Notes: generated from the letters alone by a model not told the origin. DNA of 64,000 bases from Flavobacterium arcticum (GCF_003344925.1 NZ_CP031188.1:1-64000); one strand, 5' to 3'; shown: positions 18,307-28,056, counted from the stretch's first letter. A program made the numbers and translations.

Positions 18307-19197
18307 ATGGAAAGCATTTTAGATACCGTAAAACCAACTGCCGTAAAAGGACAATATACTCAAAAACCAAAATGGTTAAGAGTAAAACTCCCTACAGGTA
18401 AAAAATATACTGAACTTCGCGGGCTTGTAGATAAATACAACCTACACACTATATGTACCTCGGGTAGTTGTCCTAATATGGGCGAATGCTGGGGCGAGGG
18501 TACTGCAACCTTTATGATACTGGGTAACGTTTGTACACGTTCGTGTGGTTTTTGTGGTGTTAAAACCGGAAGACCTGAAACAGTAGATTGGGATGAGCCT
18601 GAAAAAGTGGCGCGTTCTATAAAGATTATGAACATAAAACACGCAGTAGTTACCAGTGTAGATCGTGATGACCTTAAAGATGGTGGCTCTATTATTTGGG
18701 CAGAAACCGTTAAAGCTATCCGAAGAATGAACCCAAACACTACACTTGAAACACTTATACCTGATTTTCAAGGTATAGAAAGAAACATAGACCGTGTTAT
18801 TGAGGTAGCACCCGAAGTAGTTTCGCATAACATGGAAACTGTAAAAAGACTTACTCGAGAGGTGCGCATACAAGCAAAATACGAGCGTAGTCTTGAGGTA
18901 TTACGCTACCTGAAAGACAATGGCATTAACCGTACAAAATCGGGTATTATGCTTGGGCTTGGCGAAACAGAAGAAGAAGTAATACAAACCATGCATGACC
19001 TGCGCGATGTAAAACTAGATGTACTTACCATAGGGCAATACCTGCAACCAAGTAAAAAACACCTTCCTGTAAAAGAGTTTATTACCCCAGATCAGTTTAA
19101 AAAATATGAGGAAATAGGTCTCGATCTTGGTTTCCGCCATGTAGAAAGTGGCGCTTTAGTACGTTCGTCATACAAAGCACAAAAGCACTTATTATAA
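18307..19197 (+). CDS. lipA: Lipoyl synthase
   Basis: Radical-SAM enzyme that inserts two sulfurs into protein-bound octanoyl groups to make lipoyl cofactor. The auxiliary cluster cysteines are at 50, 55 and 61 ([12 protein letters not shown]), the radical-SAM cluster is CTRSCGFC (76, 80, 83), and the C-terminal RSSYKA supplies the serine ligand. The 296-residue length from the ATG at 18307 is normal. Its product is needed by the E2 protein encoded at 39973-41280. Confidence 0.97.
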   Translation: MESILDTVKPTAVKGQYTQKPKWLRVKLPTGKKYTELRGLVDKYNLHTICTSGSCPNMGECWGEGTATFMILGNVCTRSCGFCGVKTGRPETVDWDEPEKVARSIKIMNIKHAVVTSVDRDDLKDGGSIIWAETVKAIRRMNPNTTLETLIPDFQGIERNIDRVIEVAPEVVSHNMETVKRLTREVRIQAKYERSLEVLRYLKDNGINRTKSGIMLGLGETEEEVIQTMHDLRDVKLDVLTIGQYLQPSKKHLPVKEFITPDQFKKYEEIGLDLGFRHVESGALVRSSYKAQKHLL

Positions 19198-19216
19198 TAA
19201 CATTTTTAATGTTACC

Positions 19217-19321
19217 TTTTTTCATTCTGAGTGTAGCATCGCGAGATGAAGAATATTTTTTATGATTTTATCATATTAGATTCTTCATTTCGTTAAAGTT
19301 ACATAGTACTCAGAATAAAAA
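19217..19321. repeat. Dispersed palindromic repeat, family A, copy 1
   Basis: Long imperfect palindrome between lipA and gapA. Outer arms ATTCTGAGT (19224-19232) and ACTCAGAAT (19308-19316) enclose inner arms GAAGAAT (19248-19254) and ATTCTTC (19280-19286). The same core (CATTCTGA...TGTAGC...TGAAGAAT...AGATTCTTCA...TTTCGTT) recurs at 58022-58111. It could act as a transcript hairpin between the two genes. Confidence 0.8.
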
Positions 19322-19338
19322 ACAGCTTTATTACTGAT

Positions 19339-20382
19339 ATGAAAAAGACAAGAATTGCTATTAACGGTTTCGGTCGTATAGGTCGTAACCTTTTTAGACT
19401 TTTAATAAATCACCCTGCAATAGAGGTTGCCGTTATTAACGATATTGCTGATGCTCCCACTATGGCGCATCTGATAAAATATGACAGCATACACGGCGTA
19501 CTTCCATTTGAGGTTTCGCATACCGAGAACAGTATTATAATAGATGGTAAAAGCTATTCTTACATAAGGCATAGAAATATAGCGGATATCAATTGGAATG
19601 AATTCAATGTTGATATTGTAATAGAGTCGACAGGAAAATTTAAAACTCTTGAAGAAGCAGAGCAACATATTACATCGGGAGCTAAAAAAGTTATTCTTTC
19701 TGCACCACCTGAAGACGACCGTATAAAAACAGTTGTACTAGGTGTAAATGAACATATACTAGATGGGAATGAAACGATAATATCTAACGCGAGTTGTACC
19801 ACTAATAATGCTGCCCCAATGATGAAAATCATTAATGAGTTATGTGGTATTGAGCAAGCCTATATCACTACGGTACACTCCTACACTACTGACCAAAGTT
19901 TGCATGACCAGCCGCATAAAGATTTACGCAGGGCGCGTGGTGCATCGCAATCTATAGTACCAACAACTACAGGAGCTGCTAAAGCATTAACCAAAATATT
20001 TCCTGAATTTGACGGAAAAATAGGTGGTGGTGGTATTCGTGTTCCAGTACCAGATGGTTCGCTTACCGATATTACCTGCTATGTAAAACGCGAAGTGAGT
20101 ATTGAAGAAATAAATGCTGCTTTTAAAGCTGCTGCCAATAATGAAATGAAAGGCATACTTGCCTATACCGAAGACCCAATAGTATCGGTAGATATAATAG
20201 GTAATACTAATTCTTGCCTGTTTGATGCTTTATTAACTTCGGTTATCGATAAAATGGTAAAAGTAGTAGGCTGGTATGATAACGAAATTGGTTATTCATC
20301 TCGAATAATAGACTTAATAACCTATATAGAAAAAGATATCAATACTATAAAAAAACAAGAAGCAACTGCAAGTATTGATTAA
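19339..20382 (+). CDS. gapA: Glyceraldehyde-3-phosphate dehydrogenase
   Basis: Glycolytic enzyme that converts glyceraldehyde-3-phosphate to 1,3-bisphosphoglycerate. The Rossmann N-terminus INGFGRIGRN is followed by Asp35 in VINDIAD, which favours NAD+, the catalytic Cys153 is in SNASCTTN, and the C-terminal WYDNEIGYSSR block is present. The length of 347 residues is slightly above average because of a short C-terminal tail. The end overlaps the convergent phosphorylase gene by four bases. It could be one of several GAPDH paralogues in the genome. Confidence 0.95.
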   Translation: MKKTRIAINGFGRIGRNLFRLLINHPAIEVAVINDIADAPTMAHLIKYDSIHGVLPFEVSHTENSIIIDGKSYSYIRHRNIADINWNEFNVDIVIESTGKFKTLEEAEQHITSGAKKVILSAPPEDDRIKTVVLGVNEHILDGNETIISNASCTTNNAAPMMKIINELCGIEQAYITTVHSYTTDQSLHDQPHKDLRRARGASQSIVPTTTGAAKALTKIFPEFDGKIGGGGIRVPVPDGSLTDITCYVKREVSIEEINAAFKAAANNEMKGILAYTEDPIVSVDIIGNTNSCLFDALLTSVIDKMVKVVGWYDNEIGYSSRIIDLITYIEKDINTIKKQEATASID

Positions 20383-21191
20383 GCGGTTGCTATAAATTCT
20401 TTTATTAGTTTACGCACTTTCGGTTCTGCTTTTTGAGCAGCCTGTAAAACTTCTTGATGATTCACCGCTTCAATAGCCTCTTCATTGCCCATATCGGTAA
20501 TTACAGAAACTCCAAAACATTTCATATCCATGTGTCGTGCCACAATAACTTCGGGTACGGTAGACATCCCCACACAATCGCCACCCAAAGCTTTTACCAT
20601 ACGGTACTCAGATAATGTTTCGAATGTAGGGCCTTGTAAACTTAGGTATACGCCATCTTTCACCTCTATCTCAAAATTACGTGCTATTTCTTTGGCTTTA
20701 GCTATCATATCTCGGTTGTAAGGCTCACTCATATTAAGAAACCGAGGACCAAACCGCTCATCGTTTTTACCACGTAATGGGTGTTCTGGCATCATATTAA
20801 TGTGGTCGTATATCAGTACAATATCACCCACTTTATAAGATGGATTTACACCTCCCGAAGCATTAGAAACTATTAATTTTTCAACCCCTAAATGTTTCAT
20901 TACTCTTACAGGAAACGTAACCTCTTGCATATTGTATCCTTCATAATAATGAAAACGCCCCTGCATAGCTACTACCTTTTTAGTACCGATAGTACCAAAC
21001 AGTAATACTCCTTTATGCCCTTCTACAGTAGAAACAGGAAAATTAGGTATATCGCTATAGGATAATGAAAATTGCACCTCTATATCATTAGCAAAACCTC
21101 CAAGTCCTGAACCAAGTATTACACCATATTCAGGTTTAAAACCTATTATATTATTTATATAATCAACGGTTTGTTGTACTTTTTCCCACAT
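20379..21191 (-). CDS. Purine-nucleoside phosphorylase
   Basis: Cleaves purine nucleosides with phosphate to base and ribose-1-phosphate in purine salvage. The 270-residue protein has the phosphate loop LGSGLGGFA, the MQGRFHYYEGY block, NASGGVNP, and the purine-binding FETLSEYRM and VGMSTVPEVIVA segments of the trimeric PNP family. Its start lies inside the end of lpxK (29-base overlap), so the two are co-transcribed. It converges on gapA. Confidence 0.95.
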   Translation of the reverse strand: MWEKVQQTVDYINNIIGFKPEYGVILGSGLGGFANDIEVQFSLSYSDIPNFPVSTVEGHKGVLLFGTIGTKKVVAMQGRFHYYEGYNMQEVTFPVRVMKHLGVEKLIVSNASGGVNPSYKVGDIVLIYDHINMMPEHPLRGKNDERFGPRFLNMSEPYNRDMIAKAKEIARNFEIEVKDGVYLSLQGPTFETLSEYRMVKALGGDCVGMSTVPEVIVARHMDMKCFGVSVITDMGNEEAIEAVNHQEVLQAAQKAEPKVRKLIKEFIATA

Positions 21192-22194
21192 AATCTAAAA
21201 TAGTTTTATCAAAATTATCGCCTTCATTTATAAAGGTAGTCATTATAGGCAGGTAAAACAACCTGTCTTCAGGCAGTTTTCCTGCAAGGCGCATATAATC
21301 TTTTTCGGTAGTTATTATAATTTTATTTCTTGAAATTGTTTCTAACTCCTTTAGTTCTGTTTCTGTAAAATAATGATGATCTGGGTACGTAAGGCAAACA
21401 TCATCATCTTGCTTTACATGCTCGAAAAATGGTTGGGGTTTGGCTATACCTGCTACAATAATTTTATTAGTGTTTCTAAGCGTTTCTAAAGCAACAGCAG
21501 TAGTAGTATTATACACTTTATCATCATAAGCGATATAGGAAAAATAGACTTTTTGTCCTGATTGTAGTCGTAACTTCTTTCTAATACGCTCCTGCTCCTG
21601 TAGCGATAAGTTAGACGGACATTTGGTAACTATAATAATGTTAGCTCGCTTAGCACCACTCCTACTTTCGCGCAAGTTACCAGCAGGTAGTACAAAATCA
21701 TCTGCGTAGAGATCGCCATAGGCAGTAAGTAATATATAAAATCCTGCTTTTACACGGCGGTGTTGGTAAGCATCATCAAGTAATATTATTTGTGGCTTTG
21801 ATGATAATGCTAATAAATTTTCGATACCATTTTTTCTGTCAGCATCTACAGCAATAGTAGCTTGCTGTAATTTTTTGTAAAACTGGTACGGCTCATCACC
21901 TAATATATCTGCATTAGCTTTTTCATCTGCCAATACAAATCCTTTAGATTTTCTTTTATAGCCACGACTCAGTGTAGCTACTCTATATACATTATTCAAC
22001 AGGCGGATAAGATACTCTGTTTGGGGCGATTTACCCGTACCACCCGTACTAAGATTACCAATAACTATTATAGGTTTATTAAATGTATAGGATTTAAAAA
22101 TCGCTATATCATAAAATAAATTCCTAATACTCACTATAAACCAATATAGTAAGCTAAAAGGCAATAGTAATAGTCGTAGGTTTTTCATAAACAC
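21163..22194 (-). CDS. lpxK: Tetraacyldisaccharide 4'-kinase
   Basis: Phosphorylates the 4' position of the lipid A disaccharide at the inner membrane. A hydrophobic N-terminus (about 4-30) is followed by the P-loop GNLSTGGTGKSP (46-57), LLDDAYQHRRV and DFVLPAGNLRE, all typical of LpxK. The 343-residue length is normal. Start could be the first or third codon, both ATG. Its end overlaps the phosphorylase gene by 29 bases. Confidence 0.96.
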   Translation of the reverse strand: MFMKNLRLLLLPFSLLYWFIVSIRNLFYDIAIFKSYTFNKPIIVIGNLSTGGTGKSPQTEYLIRLLNNVYRVATLSRGYKRKSKGFVLADEKANADILGDEPYQFYKKLQQATIAVDADRKNGIENLLALSSKPQIILLDDAYQHRRVKAGFYILLTAYGDLYADDFVLPAGNLRESRSGAKRANIIIVTKCPSNLSLQEQERIRKKLRLQSGQKVYFSYIAYDDKVYNTTTAVALETLRNTNKIIVAGIAKPQPFFEHVKQDDDVCLTYPDHHYFTETELKELETISRNKIIITTEKDYMRLAGKLPEDRLFYLPIMTTFINEGDNFDKTILDYVGKSTTNR

Positions 22195-22236
22195 AAATGT
22201 ACTGCTTAGTTATATATCATAGATAATAGAATAAAA

Positions 22237-22261
22237 AAAAGTGCCCCAATAGGGCACTTTT
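22237..22261 (-). terminator. Terminator of the lipoprotein gene
   Basis: AAAAGTGCCC / GGGCACTTTT with a 5-base loop; on the minus strand an eight-base T-run follows, 23 bases past the stop of the lipoprotein gene at 22284. Confidence 0.9.
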
Positions 22262-22283
22262 AGATTTAAAAAGCAAAAATTGC

Positions 22284-22709
22284 TTATTCTCTTGTAAACA
22301 CATCTACATAATTAACAGTCTGTCCCTCAAATGTTTCAGCGTAAGTTATTTTTAGAGTAGAAGCTGTAAGTATAACAATAGTTCCATCTTCTCCATCACC
22401 TGTGTTGATTGAATTTCCGCTTTTAGTCCAAGTAGTTTCCTCTACATAAGAATCACAGTCAGAATTATAGAAATCAACATATTTGTAATCCCCGTTTGCT
22501 AAAAACTCTACGTAATCTTTCTCACATCCAGGCTCATGATCATCATAATCTTGAAGAACTTCCTGTCCGTTAACTGAAACTCCCTCTTTAGAAATATACC
22601 ATTTTCCTTCAATAGATGCTGATGTTGATGAGCTATCTCCATCATCATCACTACATGATACAAATGTTAATGCTGCGATGGATAAACCAAATAATAATAC
22701 TTTTTTCAT
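22284..22709 (-). CDS. Small lipoprotein, lipocalin-like
   Basis: A 141-residue exported lipoprotein. The signal peptide ends in a lipobox around ALTFVSC with Cys19, followed by an acidic DDDGDSS linker. The mature part begins GKWYISKEG, a pattern of lipocalin-like domains in Bacteroidetes, and is rich in beta-strand residues. Two cysteines (GCEKD and SDCDS) could form a disulfide. No ligand or function is known. It is a single-gene unit with its own terminator. Confidence 0.75.
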   Translation of the reverse strand: MKKVLLFGLSIAALTFVSCSDDDGDSSSTSASIEGKWYISKEGVSVNGQEVLQDYDDHEPGCEKDYVEFLANGDYKYVDFYNSDCDSYVEETTWTKSGNSINTGDGEDGTIVILTASTLKITYAETFEGQTVNYVDVFTRE

Positions 22710-22812
22710 AAAATGACTATGTTAATGTTAAGTTTGTAGCAAACATAAGTGTTTTTTTTTAAAAATCTAAATAAAAATCACAAACAACGTTGCTTTTGTA
22801 TACTTGTTTTAT

Positions 22813-22843
22813 TTTGGGCTATAACGAGTTATAACTATATTTG
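22813..22843 (+). promoter_or_regulatory. Consensus Bacteroidetes promoter of the Nif3-like gene
   Basis: TTTG (22813-22816), 19 bases, then TATATTTG (22836-22843): an exact fit to the TTTG-N19-TAnnTTTG consensus. The gene starts 18 bases downstream at 22862. This is the best promoter match in the window. Confidence 0.8.
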
Positions 22844-22861
22844 ATTTAAAATAAAAAGTTC

Positions 22862-23956
22862 ATGAAAATTAAAGCAATACTCGATATACTAGAAGAAATG
22901 GCTCCACTAGCCTATGCCGAAGATTTTGACAATGTAGGTTTGCTTACTGGGAATCCTGATGATGAAACCACAGGAGTATTAGTATGTCACGATGCTTTAG
23001 AGCGTGTAATTGACGAAGCTATTGCCAAAAACTGCAACATAGTAGTTTGCTTTCACCCGATACTGTTTTCGGGGTTAAAAAAAATTACAGGCAAAAACTA
23101 TGTAGAACGCGCTGTAATAAAAGCTATTAAAAATGACATTGCTATATATGCAGTACACACAGCATTAGACAACCACAAACAAGGTGTAAACAAAATATTT
23201 TGTAACGCTTTAGGCTTGACTAATACAAAAACACTAATACCTAAAGAAAACTTTATTCGTAAACTAGTAACATTTACCACACCAGAGAATGCTGTAAAAC
23301 TTCGCAATGCATTATTTAATGCAGGAGCAGGAAACATAGGTAATTATGAAAATTGCAGTTATAGTTCGCAAGGGTTAGGTACTTATCAAGGTACTAACGA
23401 TAGTAACCCAACTATAGGTATAGCAGGCGATTTTATGGAAGAAAGCGAAATAAAACTTGAGGTAACTTTCGAAAAACATCTTGAAAGTAAAATCCTGAAA
23501 GCATTATTTAACAATCATGTTTATGAAGAAGTAGCCTATGAGGTATACAGTTTAGAAAATAGTCATCAAAATATAGGTTTAGGCATGATAGGAGAACTGG
23601 AAACTGAAATAAACGAAGAAGAGTTCTTACTATTTGTAAAAGATAAAATGCAAACAGGCGGCATCCGGCATAGTGCATATACAGGTAAACCAATAAAAAA
23701 AGTTGCTGTACTAGGCGGCTCAGGAAGTTTTGCTATAAAAAATGCCATAGTAGCAGGAGCCGATGCCTATCTTACTGCCGATTTAAAGTATCATAATTTT
23801 TATGAAGCAGAAAATAAATTATTATTAGCTGATATTGGGCATTTTGAAAGCGAACGTTACACAAAAGATTATATAGTTGATTATCTTAAAACTCGAATTA
23901 AAAACATTAATGTTATATCAACTGAAAAAAACACTAATCCTGTAAAGTATTTCTAA
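22862..23956 (+). CDS. Nif3-like dinuclear metal centre protein (DUF34)
   Basis: A 364-residue member of the NIF3/YqfO family: two metal-binding halves separated by an inserted PII-like domain (about 125-230). Metal-ligand motifs include VCFHPILFSG, VHTALDNHKQG and the C-terminal ADIGHFESER. The family forms hexameric rings and has been linked to GTP cyclohydrolase-like or metal-handling roles without a settled reaction. It is transcribed from a consensus promoter and is divergent from the lipoprotein gene. Confidence 0.92.
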   Translation: MKIKAILDILEEMAPLAYAEDFDNVGLLTGNPDDETTGVLVCHDALERVIDEAIAKNCNIVVCFHPILFSGLKKITGKNYVERAVIKAIKNDIAIYAVHTALDNHKQGVNKIFCNALGLTNTKTLIPKENFIRKLVTFTTPENAVKLRNALFNAGAGNIGNYENCSYSSQGLGTYQGTNDSNPTIGIAGDFMEESEIKLEVTFEKHLESKILKALFNNHVYEEVAYEVYSLENSHQNIGLGMIGELETEINEEEFLLFVKDKMQTGGIRHSAYTGKPIKKVAVLGGSGSFAIKNAIVAGADAYLTADLKYHNFYEAENKLLLADIGHFESERYTKDYIVDYLKTRIKNINVISTEKNTNPVKYF

Positions 23957-23957
23957 T

Positions 23958-24491
23958 TTAAAAAAGGCTTATAATCCATGATATAGCTGTGACTATACCT
24001 GTAATAAAAAATAATATACATAAAAAGAATATCCCAATAAGTAGTTTAGTTATCAATTTTTCCTTGAAAGTTTCTTTGTAATTAATATTATCAAGTTCTT
24101 TATATTTTTTAGGTTTATACCGAACAGAGTGCCCCATACTTTTAACCTCATTCTCTATACTCAAAAGTCGTTTACGAGCATATTCTGGAAGTCCTGATTT
24201 ATCTCCTCGATATTTTAAATCGTTTAATATTTGAATAGGAGAATTATTTACTGATTCTTGATACACTTTAACACTTTTCCTTATATAGTCATGAGTAGGT
24301 TCTGTTAATACCCAATACAGTCCTGCCATATCTAAAAATCCACTTTCATAATATAGTAATGCTAGCACCTCTCTTGCTTCGGTAGCATCTGGGTAGGTAT
24401 TAAGAACATTTTTGAGCCTGTTGATAGCCCTTTGCTTTAAACCTTTGTTTATTTCAGTTTGAGCTTTTTCAAGCTGTACATTAAGATACAT
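23958..24491 (-). CDS. DUF6584-like TPR protein with C-terminal membrane segment
   Basis: A 177-residue protein. Its first half forms a TPR-like unit (INKGLKQRAINRLKNVL, REVLALLYYESG) that resembles the DUF6584 family. A basic, lysine-rich stretch (about 122-150) precedes one strong hydrophobic segment at the C-terminus (about 150-177), so it is probably tail-anchored in the inner membrane. Function unknown. It converges on the Nif3-like gene with a one-base gap. Confidence 0.65.
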   Translation of the reverse strand: MYLNVQLEKAQTEINKGLKQRAINRLKNVLNTYPDATEAREVLALLYYESGFLDMAGLYWVLTEPTHDYIRKSVKVYQESVNNSPIQILNDLKYRGDKSGLPEYARKRLLSIENEVKSMGHSVRYKPKKYKELDNINYKETFKEKLITKLLIGIFFLCILFFITGIVTAISWIISLF

Positions 24492-24604
24492 TATATAGTA
24501 TTTTAATTATTATCTAGTGTAAATATATAAAAAGCAACTATAAACATTTCACTTAAATACCTCACAAAACATTACATACTTGATTATCTTACGAAAAAAA
24601 TCAT

Positions 24605-24612
24605 TAATTTTG
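24605..24612 (+). promoter_or_regulatory. Promoter -7 box of the degenerate zinc-ribbon gene
   Basis: TAATTTTG fits TAnnTTTG; a TTG lies at 24580-24582 with 22 bases spacing. The gene starts 49 bases downstream. Confidence 0.55.
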
Positions 24613-24661
24613 CAATTATTTTATCGCAAGAAAATACAAATCCAGTTAAGTACTTATAAAT

Positions 24662-25441
24662 ATGGCGAATACCAAGGAGTTAAGTGTTGAAGAGAAGCTA
24701 AGAGCACTTTATGATTTACAGTTAATTGATTCAAGAATAGACGAGATAAGAAATGTGAGAGGCGAACTTCCGCTTGAAGTGGAAGATTTAGAAGATGAAG
24801 TAGCAGGACTTACTACAAGGCTTGATAAACTGAAAACCGACCTTGAATCTATCGAAGATCAGATTAAAGAAAAGAAGAACGGTATTGATGACCACAAAGC
24901 TGCTATAAAGAAATATACAGAGCAGCAAAAAAATGTGCGTAACAACCGTGAGTTCAACTCGCTTACAAAAGAAGTTGAATTTCAAGAGCTTGAAATAGAG
25001 CTTGCTGAAAAGCACATTAAAGAAATGAAAGCTACTATAGAGCACAAGAAAGAAGTTATAGGGCAATCTAGCGAAAGACTTGAAGCTAAGAAAAATCACT
25101 TACAGCATAAAAAATCAGAATTAGACGCTATTATGTCTGAAACTGAAAAAGAAGAAACTTTCTTAACACAAAAATCTGCTGAATATGAAGCAGGTATCGA
25201 GCCAAGACTTATGGCAGCTTATAAAAGAATAAGAGGTAGTGTGAGAAACGGTCTTGCGGTAGTATCTATAGAAAGAGGAGCTTCGGCAGGTTCTTTCTTT
25301 ACTATACCGCCACAAACGCAAATGGAAATAGCTTCTCGCAAAAAGATCATTACTGATGAGCATAGCGGAAGAATATTAGTCGATAGCGCACTAGCTGACG
25401 AAGAAAAAGAAAAAATGGAGCAATTATTTGCTAAAATATAA
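24662..25441 (+). CDS. Coiled-coil protein with degenerate C4 zinc ribbon (DUF164 family)
   Basis: A 259-residue cytosolic protein with a long charged coiled coil (about 35-180) and a C-terminal module homologous to the C4 zinc ribbon of the DUF164/CT398 family. The family pattern is RGACxxC...IPPQ...CxxCGRIL. Here the scaffold RGASAGSF...IPPQ...DEHSGRIL is kept, but the four expected cysteines are Ser208, Ser211, Asp232 and Ser235, and the whole protein has no cysteine. It cannot bind zinc in the usual way. The role of the family is uncertain. A strong terminator follows directly. Confidence 0.88.
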   Translation: MANTKELSVEEKLRALYDLQLIDSRIDEIRNVRGELPLEVEDLEDEVAGLTTRLDKLKTDLESIEDQIKEKKNGIDDHKAAIKKYTEQQKNVRNNREFNSLTKEVEFQELEIELAEKHIKEMKATIEHKKEVIGQSSERLEAKKNHLQHKKSELDAIMSETEKEETFLTQKSAEYEAGIEPRLMAAYKRIRGSVRNGLAVVSIERGASAGSFFTIPPQTQMEIASRKKIITDEHSGRILVDSALADEEKEKMEQLFAKI

Positions 25442-25447
25442 TACGTG

Positions 25448-25477
25448 AAGCCCCCGCCAAAACGGGGGCTTTTTTTT
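25448..25477 (+). terminator. Rho-independent terminator after the zinc-ribbon-like gene
   Basis: AAGCCCCCG / CGGGGGCTT stem with a 6-base loop and an eight-base T-run. It lies within an apparent GTG-started extension of the hydrolase, which argues against that extension. Confidence 0.95.
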
Positions 25478-25483
25478 GCTATT

Positions 25484-26329
25484 ATGTCAAAAATTTTCAC
25501 CTACATACTTACAAAAACAATAGGGCTATATATTAATATAGTAAGCTACATTTCGCCTAACAAGGCAAAAAAGCTTGCCTATAAATTTTTTAGTGAGCCA
25601 CGCGAAGGAAGGCTTACACAAGCACAATTACCAAAAATTTTACAGGAAGCCGAAGCCGAAATGGTTACGCACAACGAATTTATTTTCCAAACATACACAT
25701 GGCTGGGAGGTAGTAAAAAAATACTACTAGTACATGGCTGGGAAAGCAATGCCTCACGATGGGAACTGTTTATCCCTTATCTCAAAAAAGAAAATTATAC
25801 TATTATTGCCCTCGATGCACCTGCACATGGGCTTTCATCTGGACAAGAATTTAATATTCCGCAATATGCCGAGTTTATAGATATAATAGTTAATAGAGTA
25901 CAACCAGACTATATGGTAGGGCACTCTATAGGTGGTGCAACATCATTATACTACCAGTCGCATTACCAAAGTAATTTTATCAAAAAAATGGTAGTACTAG
26001 GTGCGCCAAGTGACCTTAACACATTACTTACAAATTATAGAGGTTTACTAAGCCTTAATAATAATGTTTCGATGTTACTTAAAAATCACTTTACAGAACA
26101 CTTTAAAATAAACCCCGAAGATTTTTCTGGAAGTAAGTTTGCTGCGAGTATAAAAATACAGGGACTACTTGTTCATGATACAGAAGATGAAGTAGTTGAT
26201 TTTACTGAGGGCGAAAAAATTGCAAAAGCATGGGAGAGCGCAGAATTTTTAGTAACAAACGGACTTAAGCACAGTATGCATGATGATAGTTTGTACAATA
26301 AAATTTGTACGTTTCTAAAAACAGAATAG
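25484..26329 (+). CDS. Alpha/beta hydrolase
   Basis: A 281-residue hydrolase. The nucleophile elbow is GHSIGG, preceded by the oxyanion segment LVHGWESNASRW; a likely acid is in VHDTEDEVV and the catalytic histidine in GLKHSMHDD near the C-terminus. The hydrophobic N-terminus suggests membrane association. I use the ATG at 25484, because a GTG start at 25445 would translate the terminator hairpin. The substrate is unknown; ester or thioester hydrolysis is inferred from the fold. Confidence 0.85.
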   Translation: MSKIFTYILTKTIGLYINIVSYISPNKAKKLAYKFFSEPREGRLTQAQLPKILQEAEAEMVTHNEFIFQTYTWLGGSKKILLVHGWESNASRWELFIPYLKKENYTIIALDAPAHGLSSGQEFNIPQYAEFIDIIVNRVQPDYMVGHSIGGATSLYYQSHYQSNFIKKMVVLGAPSDLNTLLTNYRGLLSLNNNVSMLLKNHFTEHFKINPEDFSGSKFAASIKIQGLLVHDTEDEVVDFTEGEKIAKAWESAEFLVTNGLKHSMHDDSLYNKICTFLKTE

Positions 26330-26402
26330 TTTTACATCATAACAAAGCATTAAGAATTCTACTTAAAATTTTTCCGTAATTTTACAGGAAAATAACCATT
26401 CA

Positions 26403-27992
26403 ATGCCATCAGACTGTATAAGCTATCAAAATTCAGGATATTTCACACCACTAATTGTAGATTATCTTAATCAAAAGAAAAACCTGAAATCGCTATACCA
26501 TCGTTTCCCTACGCTCCAAAACTTTAAAGCGCAGCTTGAAGAAAAACAACAAAGTTACTCTTCTGAATTTCGTGATGTATTAGTAAATACTTTATCAGAG
26601 CAATATCAAAATATTGAGACCTCTGCTTCTACACTGCATAACATACAGTTACTAAAAGAAAACACTACATTTACCATTACTACAGGACATCAGCTAAACC
26701 TTTTTACAGGTCCTCTTTATTTTCTTTATAAAATAGTATCAACAATCAATCTTTGTAAAGAATTAAAAGTTGCTTACCCTAACCATAACTTTGTACCCAT
26801 CTACTGGATGGCTACAGAAGATCATGATTTTGAAGAAATAAACTACTTTAATTTTAAGGATAAAAAAATAAAATGGTGTCGTGAAAGTACTGGTCCTGTA
26901 GGTAGGCTTTCTACCGAAGGTCTTGATGCGGTATTAAATTTTTTTAGTAAAGAGCTTGGTGCAGGTAATAATGCCGAAACATTAAAATCACTTTTTGAGG
27001 CTGCCTATATTAATCACGATAATCTTGCCCATGCTACGCGATACTTAGCAAATGAATTATTTGGCAATGAAGGTATGGTAATTATGGACGCTGATAATGC
27101 CAATTTAAAACAACTTTTTACACCTCACATAAAAGAAGAGTTACTCCACCAAACGTCGCACGCTAAAGTAGCCGAAACGACTGAAAGTCTTAGCAAATAT
27201 AATATACAGGTAAACCCAAGAGAAATAAACTTATTTTATATAGAAGATAACCTTCGGGAGCGCATTATTTTGCAAGATGGTATATACCACATTAACAATA
27301 CTGAACTACAGTTTACCGAAAATGAATTACTCGCAACACTAGACAAGCATCCCGAAAAATTTAGCCCTAACGTTATTATGCGCCCACTATATCAAGAGGT
27401 TATATTGCCTAATCTTTGCTACATAGGTGGTGGTGGCGAAATTGCCTATTGGTTAGAACTCAAAACTTTTTTTGAAGCTTCAAATGTAACGTTCCCTATA
27501 TTATTATTGCGTAACTCTGTATTGCTAGCCACGCAAAAACAAGCTAAAAAGCTAGACAAGCTCAACCTTAGCTGGGCTGATATTTTCTTGAAACAGCAAG
27601 AACTCATGAATAATAAAATTCATGTTTTCTCAGAATTTCAATTAGACTTTACAGAGCAAAAAATGTTTTTGAATGAGCAGTTTAAAAAGCTGAGAGCTAT
27701 AGCTGTAAAAACAGATGCTTCTTTTATAGGGGCAGTAAAAGCTCAGGAAACTAAGCAACTAAAAGGTCTTGAAAATCTTGAAAAACGATTATTAAAAGCA
27801 GAGAAACACAATCATGCAGATGAGTTAGAGCGTATTGCTATTTTGCAAAATGAGCTTTTCCCGTCGCAAAGCCTTCAGGAACGGAAAACAAATTTTTCTG
27901 AATTTTATCTTGACCATAAAGAACAGTTATTTGAAAAGTTATTAAAAGACTTAAAACCACTTGAACAAGAATTCTCGATAATTGTACTTTAG
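26403..27992 (+). CDS. bshC: Bacillithiol biosynthesis cysteine-adding enzyme
   Basis: Cytosolic enzyme that adds cysteine to glucosaminyl-malate, the last step of bacillithiol synthesis. The 529-residue length fits, as do the TTGHQLNLFTGPLY block near residue 97, YWMATEDHDFEEIN and the MRPLYQEVILPNLCYIGGGGE region (partial motif). A C-terminal coiled coil is present. Bacillithiol production is known in Bacteroidetes. The other bsh genes are not in the window, and no operon partner is obvious. Confidence 0.95.
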   Translation: MPSDCISYQNSGYFTPLIVDYLNQKKNLKSLYHRFPTLQNFKAQLEEKQQSYSSEFRDVLVNTLSEQYQNIETSASTLHNIQLLKENTTFTITTGHQLNLFTGPLYFLYKIVSTINLCKELKVAYPNHNFVPIYWMATEDHDFEEINYFNFKDKKIKWCRESTGPVGRLSTEGLDAVLNFFSKELGAGNNAETLKSLFEAAYINHDNLAHATRYLANELFGNEGMVIMDADNANLKQLFTPHIKEELLHQTSHAKVAETTESLSKYNIQVNPREINLFYIEDNLRERIILQDGIYHINNTELQFTENELLATLDKHPEKFSPNVIMRPLYQEVILPNLCYIGGGGEIAYWLELKTFFEASNVTFPILLLRNSVLLATQKQAKKLDKLNLSWADIFLKQQELMNNKIHVFSEFQLDFTEQKMFLNEQFKKLRAIAVKTDASFIGAVKAQETKQLKGLENLEKRLLKAEKHNHADELERIAILQNELFPSQSLQERKTNFSEFYLDHKEQLFEKLLKDLKPLEQEFSIIVL

Positions 27993-28056
27993 TTATAGAA
28001 GCAATAAAAAAATAGAAACATTAATAATTAATTAAAGTTATTAATTTAAAAACTAC

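Noticed and set aside
25445..25483. Hydrolase start at the upstream GTG
   Set aside because: The extension translates a strong terminator. ATG 25484 gives a better N-terminus.
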